Positions 1 through 10,917 of a DNA stretch of 64,000 bases are shown piece after piece. Source of the stretch: Nannochloropsis oceanica (lineage: Eukaryota > Sar > Eustigmatophyceae > Eustigmatales > Monodopsidaceae); contig CP038106.1 of the NCBI GenBank assembly GCA_004519485.1, positions 186,001-250,000 on the forward strand, written 5' to 3'. Numbering within the stretch: the stretch's first letter is position 1; each line of letters begins with the position of its first letter. The notes beneath the pieces were generated by a model. The model saw only the letters and a list, made by a program, of their open reading frames with translations, did no database searches and was not told the DNA's origin. A program made the position numbers and the translations under genes.

Positions 1-41
1 TCCCTCACCCCTCCGTCCCTCCCTCCCTCCTATCACTCCAG

Positions 42-753
42 GCGGACTATGGACAGTACATCCCTGACTTCACAGCCACGGTGGCCAGCCCCAGCAAGGC
101 GCCCGTGCGGTGCGTGCAGATCAGTCGAGGGGTCTTCCGCCGATATTTTTATCCACAGGCCGAGGCGGTGAGTCTCCGGTCTGAGTGATTATCTCCCCCC
201 TTTTCCATATTCCTATGTCTAGTCCAGTCCTCTTTTGCTTACTTCCCTCCCTCCCCTTCATCCGCAAGCCGCGGTGATGAGCCCCGATTTGGATTATGAC
301 CCCTCCCCTTTTACCCCTCTTTCTCTCTTTCTCTCTTCTTCCTCCTGTGTCCGGACCTGCCTTTTGCCCATGCTGTGATGGCGGGAATACAAGGAGGGTG
401 AAAGACTGACCTATCCCTCCCTCCCTTCCTCTCTCCCCACGCAGGACGACTTCGAGGTTTATCTGCACCGATTAAAAGAGCGCGAAGGGAAAAAACGCGC
501 CAAGGCCCTGGCACTGCAGGTACTGCAGCAGCACGCACAGGCCCGACAGCAGCAGCCGCAGCCGCAGCCGCCGCCACACCTGCATGACAATGGGAGAGGG
601 CGGGAGGGAGGAAGCGGAGGAGGAAGCGGGCCAGGGGAGGTCGTGGGTGCCCTCGGTTGGCCTGTGGGCCACTCCCATACAAGTGCAGTCTCTTCTCCCA
701 ACGTCACCATCATGATGCAATCAAGGGGGAAAGAAGAGCAGCAGCAGCAGTAG
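42..753 (+). CDS. 3' end of an unrecognised gene (partial)
   Basis: Two exons are visible, 42-167 and 445-753. The first follows a pyrimidine-rich acceptor at 40-41 and ends at a GTGAGT donor; the intron ends in CGCAG. The join is in phase and gives about 144 residues up to a TAG stop. The first exon holds a compact stretch (CVQISRGVFRRYFYPQ) and the second continues as a charged helix (DDFEVYLHRLKEREGKKR), then Gln/Pro- and Gly-rich tail. I do not recognise the family. The stop codon is a CAG-to-TAG variant inside a CAG repeat, so repeat changes would alter the C-terminus. The 5' part lies outside the window. Confidence 0.6.
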
Positions 754-900
754 CAGCAGCAGTAGCAGCAGTAACAGCAGCAGCAGCGGCAGCAGTAAAA
801 GCAGCAGCAGTAACAGCAGCAGCAGTAGTAACAGCAGCAGCAGTAGCAGCAGCAGCAGTAGCAGCAGCAGCAGCAGTAACGACAGCAGCAGCAGCAGCAG
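739..900 (+). repeat. CAG/TAG triplet array
   Basis: About 160 bases of CAG triplets with frequent TAG and TAA variants. It begins inside the last codons of the preceding gene and provides its stop. Beyond the stop it would lie in the 3' untranslated region. Open frames on both strands here are repeat artefacts. Confidence 0.9.
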
Positions 901-1932
901 GAACAAGAGGGCCGTAACGAATCTAACTAGAGGGTATGAAACGGACGACAAGGAGGGGGAGGAGGAGGAGGAGAGGAGAAGAAGTAGGAGGAGAAGGGAG
1001 AAGAGAACGGAGGAGAATGGGGGGAGAGACTTTTGTTTGGGTCCTAGTGAGTTGTGTGGGGGGGGACTTGACCCCGGCGAGTGGAGAAGGGAGAGGGAAA
1101 GGAGGAGGGAGAGGAGGAGGAGGTGGAGGAGGAGGAAGGAAAACAGGAGGAGGGGGAGGAGGTCCTAGGGATGGTGCACAAGAGAGGGGTGCGTGGGGGG
1201 GAGGTGATAGAGGCAGTGAAGAGGGGATGGATGAGGAGGGGGAAGGAGGGCGGAGATACGGGGGTGGGTGAGGAGGGGGAAGTGGAATGGGGATGCAGCT
1301 TATAAAATTGAGGATAGAAAAGGGTGTGTGTTTTGTGTATGTGTGTGTATGGTTTGTCTGCAGTAGTGTACAGTCCGTGTTTATATACATGAACGACGAG
1401 GAAGAGAAGGATGTACGATAGGAAGGAAAGAGGGAAATGACTGGGATGTGATGCTGATGGGAATCGCCGGGAAAAGGGATAAACCCAGGGGGTCGAGGGG
1501 CAGACATTAGGTCACGGCGACAATTTTGTACACGAACGAACGAGAGGGGTAATGAGAGTTACCATTAGCAGTGACAGAGGGAAGGTTGAACGCTCAGTGA
1601 AGAGAGCGATGGGAGAGGAGAGGGGACGACCCTCCCCCCCCTCCCCTCCCAGGAAGCAGCAGAAGCACCTCGCACGTGAAGCTGCACGATCGACGAACCA
1701 AAGTAAGCAAGAAATAAATGCGTCTTACAGAGCGAATCCCACGCTACTGCTGCTACTACTGCTGCTGCTATTGCTACAGCTGCTGGTGGATTTGCTGGGG
1801 TTTAGGAGCGGTATCCTGCTGCTGCCTTTTGTCTCCTTCTGATTCATTCAAGTTTGTGTTGACTTCATTACTTTATCAATTTTTGCCTATCTCGCCAGTT
1901 ATCTACGTGCGTTTTTGGACCCAACTCCTGTG
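901..1932. other. Low-complexity intergenic stretch
   Basis: From about 940 to 1290 the plus strand is almost pure purine (GGA/GGAG runs). It is followed by unremarkable sequence with a short CTG-rich patch near 1745-1785. I see no supportable gene. The long frames here translate to poly-Gly/Glu or poly-Pro/Ser only. Confidence 0.6.
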
Positions 1933-2701
1933 TTACCCTTCGTAGTTTTGTGTATACGTGCACTGTTCGTACGTCTGACAGCAGTAATCTTGACAAGCCT
2001 CCAAACACTCCGCATTGTCCTTGCTCGGACCTTGCCCCGGCTTCCGACATTCAGTCGTACAATCACTCAAACACCTTAAGTAATTGCTGTCCTTCTTGGT
2101 GCCTGTTCGATCCTTGCTACCTCGTGGTTTCTCACTCTTTCCGCTCATCCATTTCTTGGGGCCGGTTGGAGGGGCTGCAGGGGCGGCGGGGGCATCTGCG
2201 GCAGAAGCAATGCGAGGTGGTTTTGTCGTTGCCAGGCCAAGCATCCCCAGCAAAGTGCTAACTCCACCTTTGATCATTACGTCACGTCGACTATTGCTGC
2301 TGGCACTAATAGCGTGTCTTTGAAGAGGTGGCGTCAAAGGTGTGGGTGGTGGTGTCCGTCTTGCAGCGTGGCATGATGATGCTGATGATGATGAAGGCCT
2401 TCTTGAGAGTTCTCCTACTGCTGCTGGTGCTCTTGACATAAATCCTGGACATTTGCCACGCTTTCCGCCTACAGCATGAGTGCATGTGTGTGCAGAGTGA
2501 TTCTAGGGACGCAGAAATGTGACCGTCGGTCGGCTAGCCCTCCCTCCCTCGACCTCTCCATCCACTCTCACCTGCGGACAGCGTGGCCAGCCCAAACAGG
2601 CACAACAAACCCAAGGCACAGGCGGATATCCGACACCACCTCATAGCAGCCACTCTTCCAGACATCGTCATGGCGATGATCCTGTCCAATATGGTGCGCA
2701 T
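1933..2701 (-). CDS. Plastid-targeted cysteine-rich protein with bipartite presequence
   Basis: Two exons on the minus strand, 2701-2572 and 2468-1933, give about 221 aa. The first exon encodes a signal-peptide-like helix (ALGLLCLFGLATLSA); a phase-1 intron follows, and exon 2 opens with GGKRGKCPGF, a possible variant of the signal-transit junction of heterokont plastid preproteins. A Ser/Pro-rich transit-like region follows. An RRD-containing segment then precedes a hydrophobic stretch (GVSTLLGMLGLA), which resembles a thylakoid-lumen (Tat-like) signal. The mature C-terminal part has paired cysteines (RCLSDCTTEC, CLEACQDYCCQTYEQC), so a small disulfide or metal-binding lumenal protein is plausible. 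The biochemical role is unknown. Start codon is uncertain: in-frame ATGs lie at 2701, 2671, 2665 and 2644. Confidence 0.7.
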
Positions 2702-2975
2702 GTGGGTAATGGGGTTGTAGGTACGTGAAAAGGAAAGCGGGCTCGGACAGGCAGGCTGACATATGAATGCGTTCTCGGCGAGCAGGGCAACTCTTCTTTC
2801 TGATACTGGCGTTTTTGTTATTCATCGCCCTTACGCCACCCTAACCGTAGAAACCCGGCAACTTTAAGATCAAGATGAACAAATCAACCTCTAAAACGTC
2901 GGCTGCATGTCAGCCTTCTTCGCATGCGTCGCCGGGGCTTTCAGCATTGCAATCCCGTGAAATGGGGCCTTAAGG

Positions 2976-4013
2976 ATGGTGATGCTTCAAGGGGAGGACG
3001 AAATCCCCACGGGCATCCAGTCCCTGCGCTGCTTGCGGTATGCTTTACAACATATTGGTGATGCAGGAAGCAAAGAAAGCACGCCCGCCATCGCCCGCCC
3101 CACATGCTCGCGAGTTTTGCACAGCTCGCATCTCTGACGCCCGTAATCGGCTGGCTCTTCCATGAGCGGCACACATTAGCTTCACGAGTGGCGTTGGGCC
3201 ACATCGCACTCGTCAGCAAGGAGTGGCTGTACATCAACTGGCAGACATTATTTTGGCGGCCATAGGTAGGAGCGATTTGCCAGTGGTGGGGAACCAGGAA
3301 CCATGGATGGTGCAAGGCAGAAAACATGAGAGCCACTTTAGTTGTCCTGCCCAACACTGGAAGTGCTTGCTCCACAAACAGGTCAGAACGGGCGACGACA
3401 GTTATCACGATATGTTTGCCGGCCTGGGAATGGAGGTGTGGGATGCCATTGTGCCCTCTGCAAGGATTAAAAGCGCCATGGGGCCCATCTATACGGGCAG
3501 CAGCTCTAAGACCATCTTGGGCTCTCATCGAAAGGAAGCCGCCGGCCCTGCCTTCTCTCGATCCAGTGAAACGCCGGTATACAAAAATCGTGGGCTGTAT
3601 TCGGGCAGGGCGAGCAGGACAGCGCCCTTTATTTATATATGCGTGTAGCGGTGACTGATCGCAAGACGGGCGAGATGGCCTTGCTCTGGGAGAGCGGAAA
3701 GGACATGGAAATGGAGGTCGGCGACGGATGGATGGGTGTCAAATTAGACCATAATGTACGCAGCCATGGATGGGCCGAACTGCGTCAAATTCAGGTGGAT
3801 AGCTCGCTGCCTTTCGACGGCTTCGGACAGGAAAGGATACGTGCGTGTGCAGGCTTTTCGCTCAGGGTCGTCCCCGATCAGGAGGAAGTGGATGAGGCGG
3901 ACAGGAAGTTTGTGGTGACAATTATGCCTGTCTGTAACCATTGTGGGGAAATAGAATTCAAGATATCGAAGGCCGAGACTGTTACCTTCTTCCTTCGATC
4001 TCCCTTTGTGTAG
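2976..4013 (+). pseudogene. F-box-like gene with frame changes (probable pseudogene or sequence errors)
   Basis: Protein-like plus-strand segments follow each other in changing frames. The first starts at 2976 (GIQSLRCLRYALQHIGD). The second starts at 3104 and includes ASRVALGHIALVSKEWLYIN followed by LFWRP, which resembles the end of an F-box with its conserved Trp. The third runs through 3223-3560 (AQHWKCLLHK), and the last covers about 3570-4013 (RVAVTDRKTGEMALLWESGK). The frames overlap, so introns do not explain the switches easily. Either the gene is decayed or the sequence carries several indels. The F-box label is an inference from short motifs. The last segment, about 125 codons from ATG 3639, could still be a functional exon. 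Confidence 0.35.
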
Positions 4014-4920
4014 CCACGAAGAGCTACCCTCTTCATTTGTCGATGGAGGCGGGAGAGGGTTATGGGAGTTGATTTCAAGAGCATGACCTCGTTTATGGGT
4101 ACGCAAAAGGAGTTCACGATTGTAAGAATAGAAAAGCGCCAGGAAAGCTGAATACATAAGACATCCATCGCGTTTCCCAAATGCGTGTGTACATCTGCAT
4201 ATCTTTCAAGGTATATGTATGTCTTTCTTTCTTGTTGCTCAAGTTGTTTGTGATGGCGGTGATGGTGTCTTCGTTCTGCTTCTTGCTCAGTTTGAACTGC
4301 TTCTTGTGCGTCTTTCCCTTCTTTTTTATTATCGTTTTCTTCTCTTCCTCGTGTTTGTCCTGTGTTATTCTCTCCTTCTCGTGCCCTTCCTCGGAGCTAA
4401 CAACTTTTTTTCTCGAAGCAGTATCTCTCTCCCTCCTTTCCCTCAACCCTCCTTCCCCCTTCTTCTTCTTCTTCTTCTTCTTCTTCTTCTTCTTCTTCTT
4501 CTTCTTCTTCGATAAGTGGACATGATTGCGTGCGTGATGTTTAAAACAGGCAACAAAGAAAAATGTGGAAATTATGAGGAATATCATCGGCCCCTTCCCC
4601 TTACCCTGCCTCCGTTCCTACTTCCCTCCCTCCTTCCCTTGTACATTCTCTTTCCCCCGTCCAGTCTACTCTCCAGCTTCTCATTCCTCCACGATCATTG
4701 ATGCATCTGCCTTTTTTCGCTTTCTTTCTGATTCGCTTCCCCCCTCTCACTCATCGCCCTCGATCTAGCCCTTGCCTGTGCCTTTCTCGGCCCCTATCAC
4801 TCCATCACATACACCAAACCACACAAAGAGTCCTCCACCAACGCTTTCAATACCTAAAAATATCTTCCTTCTCCTACCATCCTTCCCCCCTCCCCCTCTT
4901 ACCCCCTCCCTCTCCCTCGA
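4014..4920. other. Intergenic region between F-box-like locus and MYB gene
   Basis: Holds the TTC microsatellite at 4460-4510 and a pyrimidine-rich stretch that continues into the 3' end of the minus-strand MYB gene. I see no supportable coding region. Confidence 0.6.
4460..4510 (+). repeat. (TTC)n microsatellite
   Basis: About 17 near-perfect CTT/TTC units. The poly-Leu, poly-Phe and poly-Lys frames here are artefacts of the repeat. Confidence 0.95.
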
Positions 4921-5099
4921 TTACACCTCTATCATATCCCCGGGCGAGGCCATCCCCGCCAGCCCCGCCGCTTCTGCCGTTACCCCTCCCCCCCCTTCCT
5001 CCACCTCTACCTCTACCCCTCCCTTTTCTTCCTTCTCATGCTGTTGCTGTTGCGGTTGCTGCTGTTGCACCGCAGGAGGCGAATCCAATGAAGACTGCA

Positions 5100-5130
<31 letters not shown>

Positions 5131-5828
5131 CAAGGGAGGCGAAACCTGAGATATGGCACACACAGCAATCTCAACCTCCTCTCCATTCAATAAAGGAGGA
5201 GGAACGAACATGTCCTCCCCCATCGGGGACGACACCATTCCCCCGTCTCCCTCAGCCTCAGAAACTACCGATGCCACCTCTCCCTCCTTCTCTCCCTCCT
5301 CTCGTCGGGTCGGCCCACAGTCTTTCCTGTCCGCCCCTCCCTCCTTCCCCCCCTCCCCCCCTTCATCATCCTCGTCCTCTTCCGCCGCGGCAATGATGCT
5401 CATCAGAGACTTGGCGGCCTCCATCTCTGTATTCTGTGACAGCAAGGCCCCCTTCCGCCTTCCCTTTTTCCCACCATTTCTCCCTTTGTCCGCGGGACCT
5501 GCTCCCCCTACTGCGGCCGCTGCTGCTGCTGCTGCTGCTGCTGCCGCTGCCGACGCTGCTGCTGTCGTTGCTGCCGTTCCGCGTGGCAAGGAGATAGAGG
5601 AAGATGCGGAGGGAGAGGTAGGAGAGTCTGCCCGCCTTCCACCTCGTCGCCGACCGTTACCCGAAACGGCCGGGATGCTGCCTTCTTCCTCCCCTCCCCC
5701 GGCCACTCGGCGACGCTTCGTCCCCCGTTTCCTAGTGCTCGTGTTCCGCACACTCCGATCACTCCCTCTCAAACACCCTCTACCTTGGTCATCATAGTCG
5801 TGTTCCTCATCCTCGCTTTCGTCCATCA

Positions 5829-5861
<33 letters not shown>

Positions 5862-7020
5862 CCTCCCCCTCCATATACACCGCCCCGAAGTCCTCCTCCT
5901 CATCTTCTTCCTCCTCCTCTGCACCTCCCTCCATCATGCCTTCCTCCTCATCACTCTCGCTTTCTCTCCCTTTCCTCCCACCCCCTCTTCCTCCCCACAC
6001 CCTCACTCTCGGCTTACCCCCTCCTCCCCCTCTGCCCCCTCTTCTCCCTCCCCTCCCTCCCCCCCGCCCCCCGCCCGCCACCGGCCCATGTGCAGCCCCG
6101 CCCCGACCCCCACCACCACCACCGGCAACACCCAAAAAGGTCTTTGTCAAATGCCTCGTGCCGTCCATGTAATAGGCACCAGAGTACCCCCTCTCTCTCA
6201 GTTCGCGCAATTTCGCAAAATATTTCTGGGCATGGGTCCGGATTTGTTCGTTCGTCCGCGTCGTTATGATCTCACTTAATTTCTTCCAGCTTTTGCCGTA
6301 CTTTTCCCAGCACTTCAAGAATAGTTCGTGCTCCTCGTCTGTCCAATGCCCTTCCTTGCTGCTCTTCCCTCCCGCCTTGGTCTTCCCCTCTCCATCCGCG
6401 ACTCCACCCTCCCCTCCTCCTCCTGCCCCACCCGCTGCCCCTCCTCCCCCCCTGAAAGTACAACTACCAGCGACATCGTCATTTTTCTTCTTGCTCTGCT
6501 GCTTTGTCTGCCGTAGGAAATACTTCTGCGCGTGTATCCTCACCTGCTCCGCACTCCGGGACTTGACAACCTTCTCACTAATCACCTTCCACGCCCCCTT
6601 CCCATACGTATCAATGCCCTCCAAGAACAACTCATGTTCTGCTTCTGTCCATCGGCCTTGGTTTCCTGTGCCGCCACTTAAAATGCTGCTTTTCCTGGTG
6701 GCAATAGTCGAGGTGGGGCCTTTGGAAGGCATGCATGGGAGCTGCGAGAGGATCAGAGGCGCAGGCACCACGTCCACCTCACCGGGAGCCACGAACGGCG
6801 CGGATTGTGGGGGTTCATGCACATCTATCTTCGGCTGATGTTGCTCTTGTTCTTGCTGGTGCACTTGGTGCTGATGGTCTTCCTGCTGCTGCAGTCCTTC
6901 TTGATCGGGAGCCTCGTGCTTCAGCTGCTGGTGTTCTTGTTCCTGCTCGATCACAGGCATGGGGGAAAGGGCCACAGTTTCGACGGCGTCTTCTATAGGG
7001 GTAACAGAAATATCAGCCAT
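4921..7020 (-). CDS. MYB-related transcription factor with two SHAQKYF-type repeats
   Basis: A 699-aa single-exon protein starting at ATG 7020. Two MYB/SANT repeats of the SHAQKYF class are clear. Repeat 1 is at about residues 122-168 (GRWTEAEHELFLEGID, ending RIHAQKYF). Repeat 2 is at about 224-268 (GHWTDEEHELFLKCWEKYG, ending RTHAQKYF). Proteins with this signature are DNA-binding regulators, in plants often circadian or light-response factors. The N-terminus is Gln/His-rich. After residue 300 the chain is Gly/Arg-rich, then strongly acidic (DEDEDEDED), with poly-Ala and poly-Gln runs, typical of a disordered activation or repression region. Two SHAQKYF repeats in one chain is less usual than one. 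Target genes are unknown. Confidence 0.88.
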
Positions 7021-7814
7021 GCTCCGTATGTTGTATTGTTCGCGTGGTGGTGGTGCTTGCTTTGTCGCAGTGGCGGTGGTGGAGCAGGAGGTGCTCCGAA
7101 GAAAACGAGCCTTCTCTTTTTTCCTCTCGTGGGTCGGCTTGGTAAAAAAATACTCGTTGAGAAGCGGCGGCGACTTGACAAGCTTATGCGAGAGTGACTA
7201 GGATACACAGTGGTATGACCTGTGTGTAGTGTGGCGTATGGTTGGTGGTGTATTGTAAGCCAAGTACATCGTCAGGTCCGAGCTGCCCAAGATTTCTTCG
7301 TCTTCGTCCTTGCCGCACAGACGATGTTGCCCAGGTTTGTCAGTGGACTACAGGAGTCTTCCCACTCCTACGTCCGTCTGCCACAATACGGCACTGTTTG
7401 AATGGGAAGGGAGGGCGTGTCGGGGACGCTTGGTAGGGCGCAGGAGGGAATGATCTGGCAAATTAGAAGCACGGACCGTGCCGGCTCGCCCTCTTTTTAC
7501 TTCATTGTTGTCTCGTCCGCACGCACGCCTTTCGATCTTCTAGTTTCGACGCCTTTCTAAGCAATTTAAGAAAGCCCCTGACTGGGCATCTTTGTTTCCT
7601 TGTGCACAAGATGTTCTCGTCTTAAAACAAAAGCAGGCTGGGTCGAGTGGCTGTGCAATGGTGTTTCCAAGCTGTGGCTGCGAGTGCGAGTGTGCACTCA
7701 TCGTTATCCCTTTTTTGGAACTGTCGTAGACGAGAAGGAAAAGGAATGTGCGTGCTTGGTGCATGTCAATTTGTTCGTTGTGATTGTAAACCATTTCTTT
7801 AAGTTCATTTCTTT
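7021..7814. other. Intergenic region upstream of MYB gene
   Basis: This lies between the MYB start and the 3' end of the YigZ-like gene, so it should hold the MYB promoter and the other gene's 3' region. No coding segment, RNA gene or repeat was recognised. Confidence 0.5.
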
Positions 7815-9300
7815 TCATGCTTTTTCTTCCAACCTTCCTGCCCCCTTGGTGGCGTCCTGCAGCTGCTGCCGCAGTCCCTCCACTTGACTCGCCTCCACCT
7901 TGACGTCCACCATCACCTCCTCAGCCGTGTAGTCCTCCCCTACCTTCTCAACACGACTGATGGTCTGTCGTGGGGTTTTGATGGAAGTTTCGATGAAATG
8001 GAGTTCGAACAAGTAAATGAAATAGAAATACATAGCATAAAATAGTATAAATTAGTTTAGAAATAAAATTTATGAACACTCACCTGGAAGACTGCCCCCG
8101 ACATGGCCAAAGGTGCTATCAATCGCACCAAAACCTTGGGAATATGAGTCACTGTCTCTGCGTTCCTCAAACATGTTCGCGCCACGCCGCCATACGCCCG
8201 CACCAGGCCACCAGCGCCAAGCTTAATGCCCCCAAAATACCTTGTTTAATTTTAATTTAACGATAAGCGGGCTTAAAATCAATAATATTGGTACATAGCT
8301 GAAGGAAGTGCATGCAGAAAAAAGGGCTCATCAACCTCATCCCCTCCCTCCCCTCCTTAACAACATCGACCTTCTCTTCCCTCCCTCCCCCCATCCCTCC
8401 TTCCCTCCGCTCTTTTCATAACATTACCTTGTCACCACCACAACCACGTCCACCAACTCCTCGCTTTCTATGGCAGAGAGGATGGGCCGCCCGGCCGTCC
8501 CGCCAGGCTCGCCATCGTCCGAACTACGCTCTTCGCCTCGTCCGCTGTTCATTTGTTAAGGGAGGTAGGAGAGAGAGAGGACAAGTGGAGTAAGTATTGT
8601 TGTCGTGCGTGTATGCATGCATCATTTCGGAAAACAATCTTTTTGATGGACGCAGAGCATACACTCGTGTTCCACTCTTGTCTCACCCGCCCACCGAAGA
8701 ACGCAAAGTCTCCCTCCTCACGTACCGCCATCCCCAACAATTATGCGTGGCCTTCAAATCAGACACCCGCTTCAAGAAGTCCTGGGCTTCGGCAAATGAC
8801 GTAGCAGAGACGGCGTGAGTCAAGAAGCGGGACTTTTTAATGACCTGGGAAAAGAGGGAAGGATAAGGGGAGAGATGCCAGGGGGGCAAGGAAGCAGTGG
8901 GCGAGAGGCTGAGGGCTTGAGGGGCAGGACTGATGGGAAGGGCGGGGGAAAAGGCCTTGAGAAAATAGGCGGAAAGGAGGTAGGACATTCTTGAGTGAAA
9001 CCTTCCTGTTATCCCTTGCCATTTCGCTTCTTGCCGCCGACGTACCTCTTCGTACTCGGTGGGTGCTGCCAAAGTCTTAAATGCTGCACCCTTGGTCGAC
9101 ATTGCGGGAGCGCTTCTTCCGAAAGACGTCCGCGTTGCTGATGTGGTACCAGAAGTAGGAACTAATGCAAGAGTGACCGAGACGGGTCGATAGCTAGCGC
9201 AGCTACAGCGGGCGGCTGCAAGCATCACTTGCAGAATTAAAAATAGTAGCAGGACGACGATCGTTGAGGGAGGGCGTCTTGGCAGGAGGCTGCCGGGCAT
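7815..9300 (-). CDS. IMPACT/YigZ family (UPF0029) protein, secretory or plastid-directed
   Basis: Five exons on the minus strand: 9300-9046, 8844-8726, 8544-8428, 8240-8084 and 7964-7815. All introns are GT-AG, and the joined frame gives 265 aa. The N-terminus has a strong hydrophobic helix (TIVVLLLFLILQVMLAAA) followed by Ser/Thr/Arg-rich sequence, so signal peptide plus plastid transit is likely. The YigZ/IMPACT core follows in order: VIKKSRFLTHA, HNCWGWR, SSDDGEPGGTAGRPIL, DVVVVVTRYFGGIKLGAGGL and LVRAYG. These are the family's signature blocks, and the first three introns each fall at a block boundary without loss. IMPACT proteins bind GCN1 or ribosomes and modulate translation. The role of organelle-directed members is not known. 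It shares a 244-bp divergent promoter region with an RNA methyltransferase gene. Confidence 0.9.
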
Positions 9301-9544
9301 GGCTAGCGCCCGCGAAATAAAGAGCGCTCCCCCCTTCAGCTTTTTGATCTTACTGTTATTGTAGTTGTGGCGATGGTCATGGTACTCGGCTCGTCTGTGT
9401 TGTTTGCGCGTGTGGGGCGTATTTGTGTTAGTGGGGAGGTTGCAAAACTAACCCTCAATTACCAGTCTTAAACAACCTGAAACCACTACTACTATAAACA
9501 CACGACAGTCATTGCTATCGTCCCATCGCCTACGCGGTACGGAA
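9301..9544. promoter_or_regulatory. Shared divergent promoter region
   Basis: 244 bases separate the start codons of the YigZ-like gene (minus) and the TrmH-like gene (plus). Both 5' regions must fit here, so a bidirectional promoter is inferred. No core promoter motif was identified. Confidence 0.45.
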
Positions 9545-10298
9545 ATGGAGCCTGTCGTCGTAAATGGCGAAACCCACCCCATCTCATCCGAGTCAATGTC
9601 TCCACCATCGCCACGCCTCTTCCTTCTTCTACACCACATCTCCAAGCGTCAGAATGTCCGTACACTCCTTACCTCCGCGGCTGCCTTTGGAGCCGAGGTC
9701 CTGGTTGTAGGTCAGCCGGGCTTTGACGAACTCTCCCACGTCCCGAAGCGACTCGCGACTGCCTTTGCTGCTGTGGAGGGAGAGGCAGAGCCACCGCATC
9801 CTCCCACGCCTCTATATCGACGCTTTGACGGGACATTGGAGGAATGCCGTGATTACTTGCATGCTCAAAATATACAAGTTTGGGGAATAGAGATTGGAGA
9901 GACGGCGGTAAATGTGGAGGAGGCCCCATGGGACAAAGGGGGCGGAGGAGGAGGAGGAGGAGGAGTGGCGTTACTGCTCGGGAATGAGGGAACGGGCATG
10001 TCTTCAAGGCAGGCAAGGGTTTGCGATGGATTCATGTATATAAGCCAGTATGGCCAGGTACGTGTTTACTTTTCTCCAATCTCCCTCTTGCTTTTATCTC
10101 ACCTCTCTCCTTCCCTTCCTCCTTCTCTCCCTACTCCTTTCGCAGGGCACCGCGTCGTTAAATGTGGCAGTTGCAGGGAGCATCGTCATGCATCGCTATA
10201 GCGTGTGGGCGGCCGCCAAACGACAACAAGAGAGAAAAATCAAAGAGGAGATGAAGGAGAAGGGAAATGAGATGGAGGAGAGGAGATATAAACCATAG
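9545..10298 (+). CDS. SpoU/TrmH-family RNA 2'-O-methyltransferase
   Basis: Two exons, 9545-10057 and 10146-10298, give 221 aa; the intron is GTACGT to TCGCAG in phase 0. The three SPOUT motifs are present. Motif 1 is KRQNVRTLLTSAAAFGAEV, motif 2 is LLLGNEGTGMS, and motif 3 spans the splice junction (ISQYG, then GTASLNVAVAGSIVMHRY). The frame therefore only makes sense after splicing. The knot fold binds S-adenosylmethionine, and the Arg and Asn residues in motifs 1-3 are those used for ribose methylation of tRNA or rRNA. A Gly run precedes motif 2. The substrate cannot be told. No targeting peptide is obvious. The frame is open to TTG at 9512, but ATG at 9545 is the natural start. Confidence 0.9.
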
Positions 10299-10917
10299 CA
10301 GTAGCAGCAGTAGCAGCAGCAGCGGCAGCAGCGGCAGCAACAGTAAGAGCGAAGGGAAGCATGTTTATTTATAACGAATAGATGATGGAATGGAAATTGG
10401 TTACATCCCCACAAGTAGTAGATGTTACAGGCACCGCATTGTATTGCCGTTCATGTGCGCCGCAGCACAGGCAGTATACTCCGAATGCGTCTATGCATCT
10501 AAGAAAAGCACACAGATACCATGTCTACACAACACAATATATTACAAGTCGTTTCGTCAATTGATTGCTTTCGGGTCATTTGTGGAGGTAAAGTTCCCGT
10601 CCTTGTCATTTTTTCACTGCTGTTCCTGCTGCTGCTGCTGTTTTTGTCGCTGCAGCTGCAGCTTCCATCACTCTTTCCTCGCACGGTTGCGCGTCGTTGG
10701 TGCGTGCTCCAGCTGCTCGATTTTCTCCCGCATATGCCGTTGCTCTCTTGTCGTTGGCGTTGCTCCTAGTGCAGCGGTGGCGATGACGACACGCTTATCC
10801 GTTTCCCTGTAAGTATTTTGAACAAGTTCAACTCTTTTTTAATCCGGGTAGGAGAAATCAAGAATCACTCTCCATTCATTTGCTCTCTCTGTCCCCGTCA
10901 CCCTTCCTTCCTTTCCT
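10299..10917. other. Intergenic stretch between convergent genes
   Basis: A GCAGCA/GTAGCA triplet patch at about 10298-10345 sits in the 3' region of the methyltransferase gene. The rest shows no gene that I can support. Confidence 0.55.

Noticed and set aside
721-951. Minus-strand frame encoding almost pure Leu
   Set aside because: Reverse complement of the CAG array; composition is entirely repeat-driven.
923-1507. 194-aa minus-strand frame rich in Pro/Ser/Leu
   Set aside because: Arises from the purine-rich tract; no domain, no splice context.
2941-3528. 195-aa minus-strand frame opposite the F-box-like locus
   Set aside because: Antisense to segments that read better on the plus strand; no recognisable motif.
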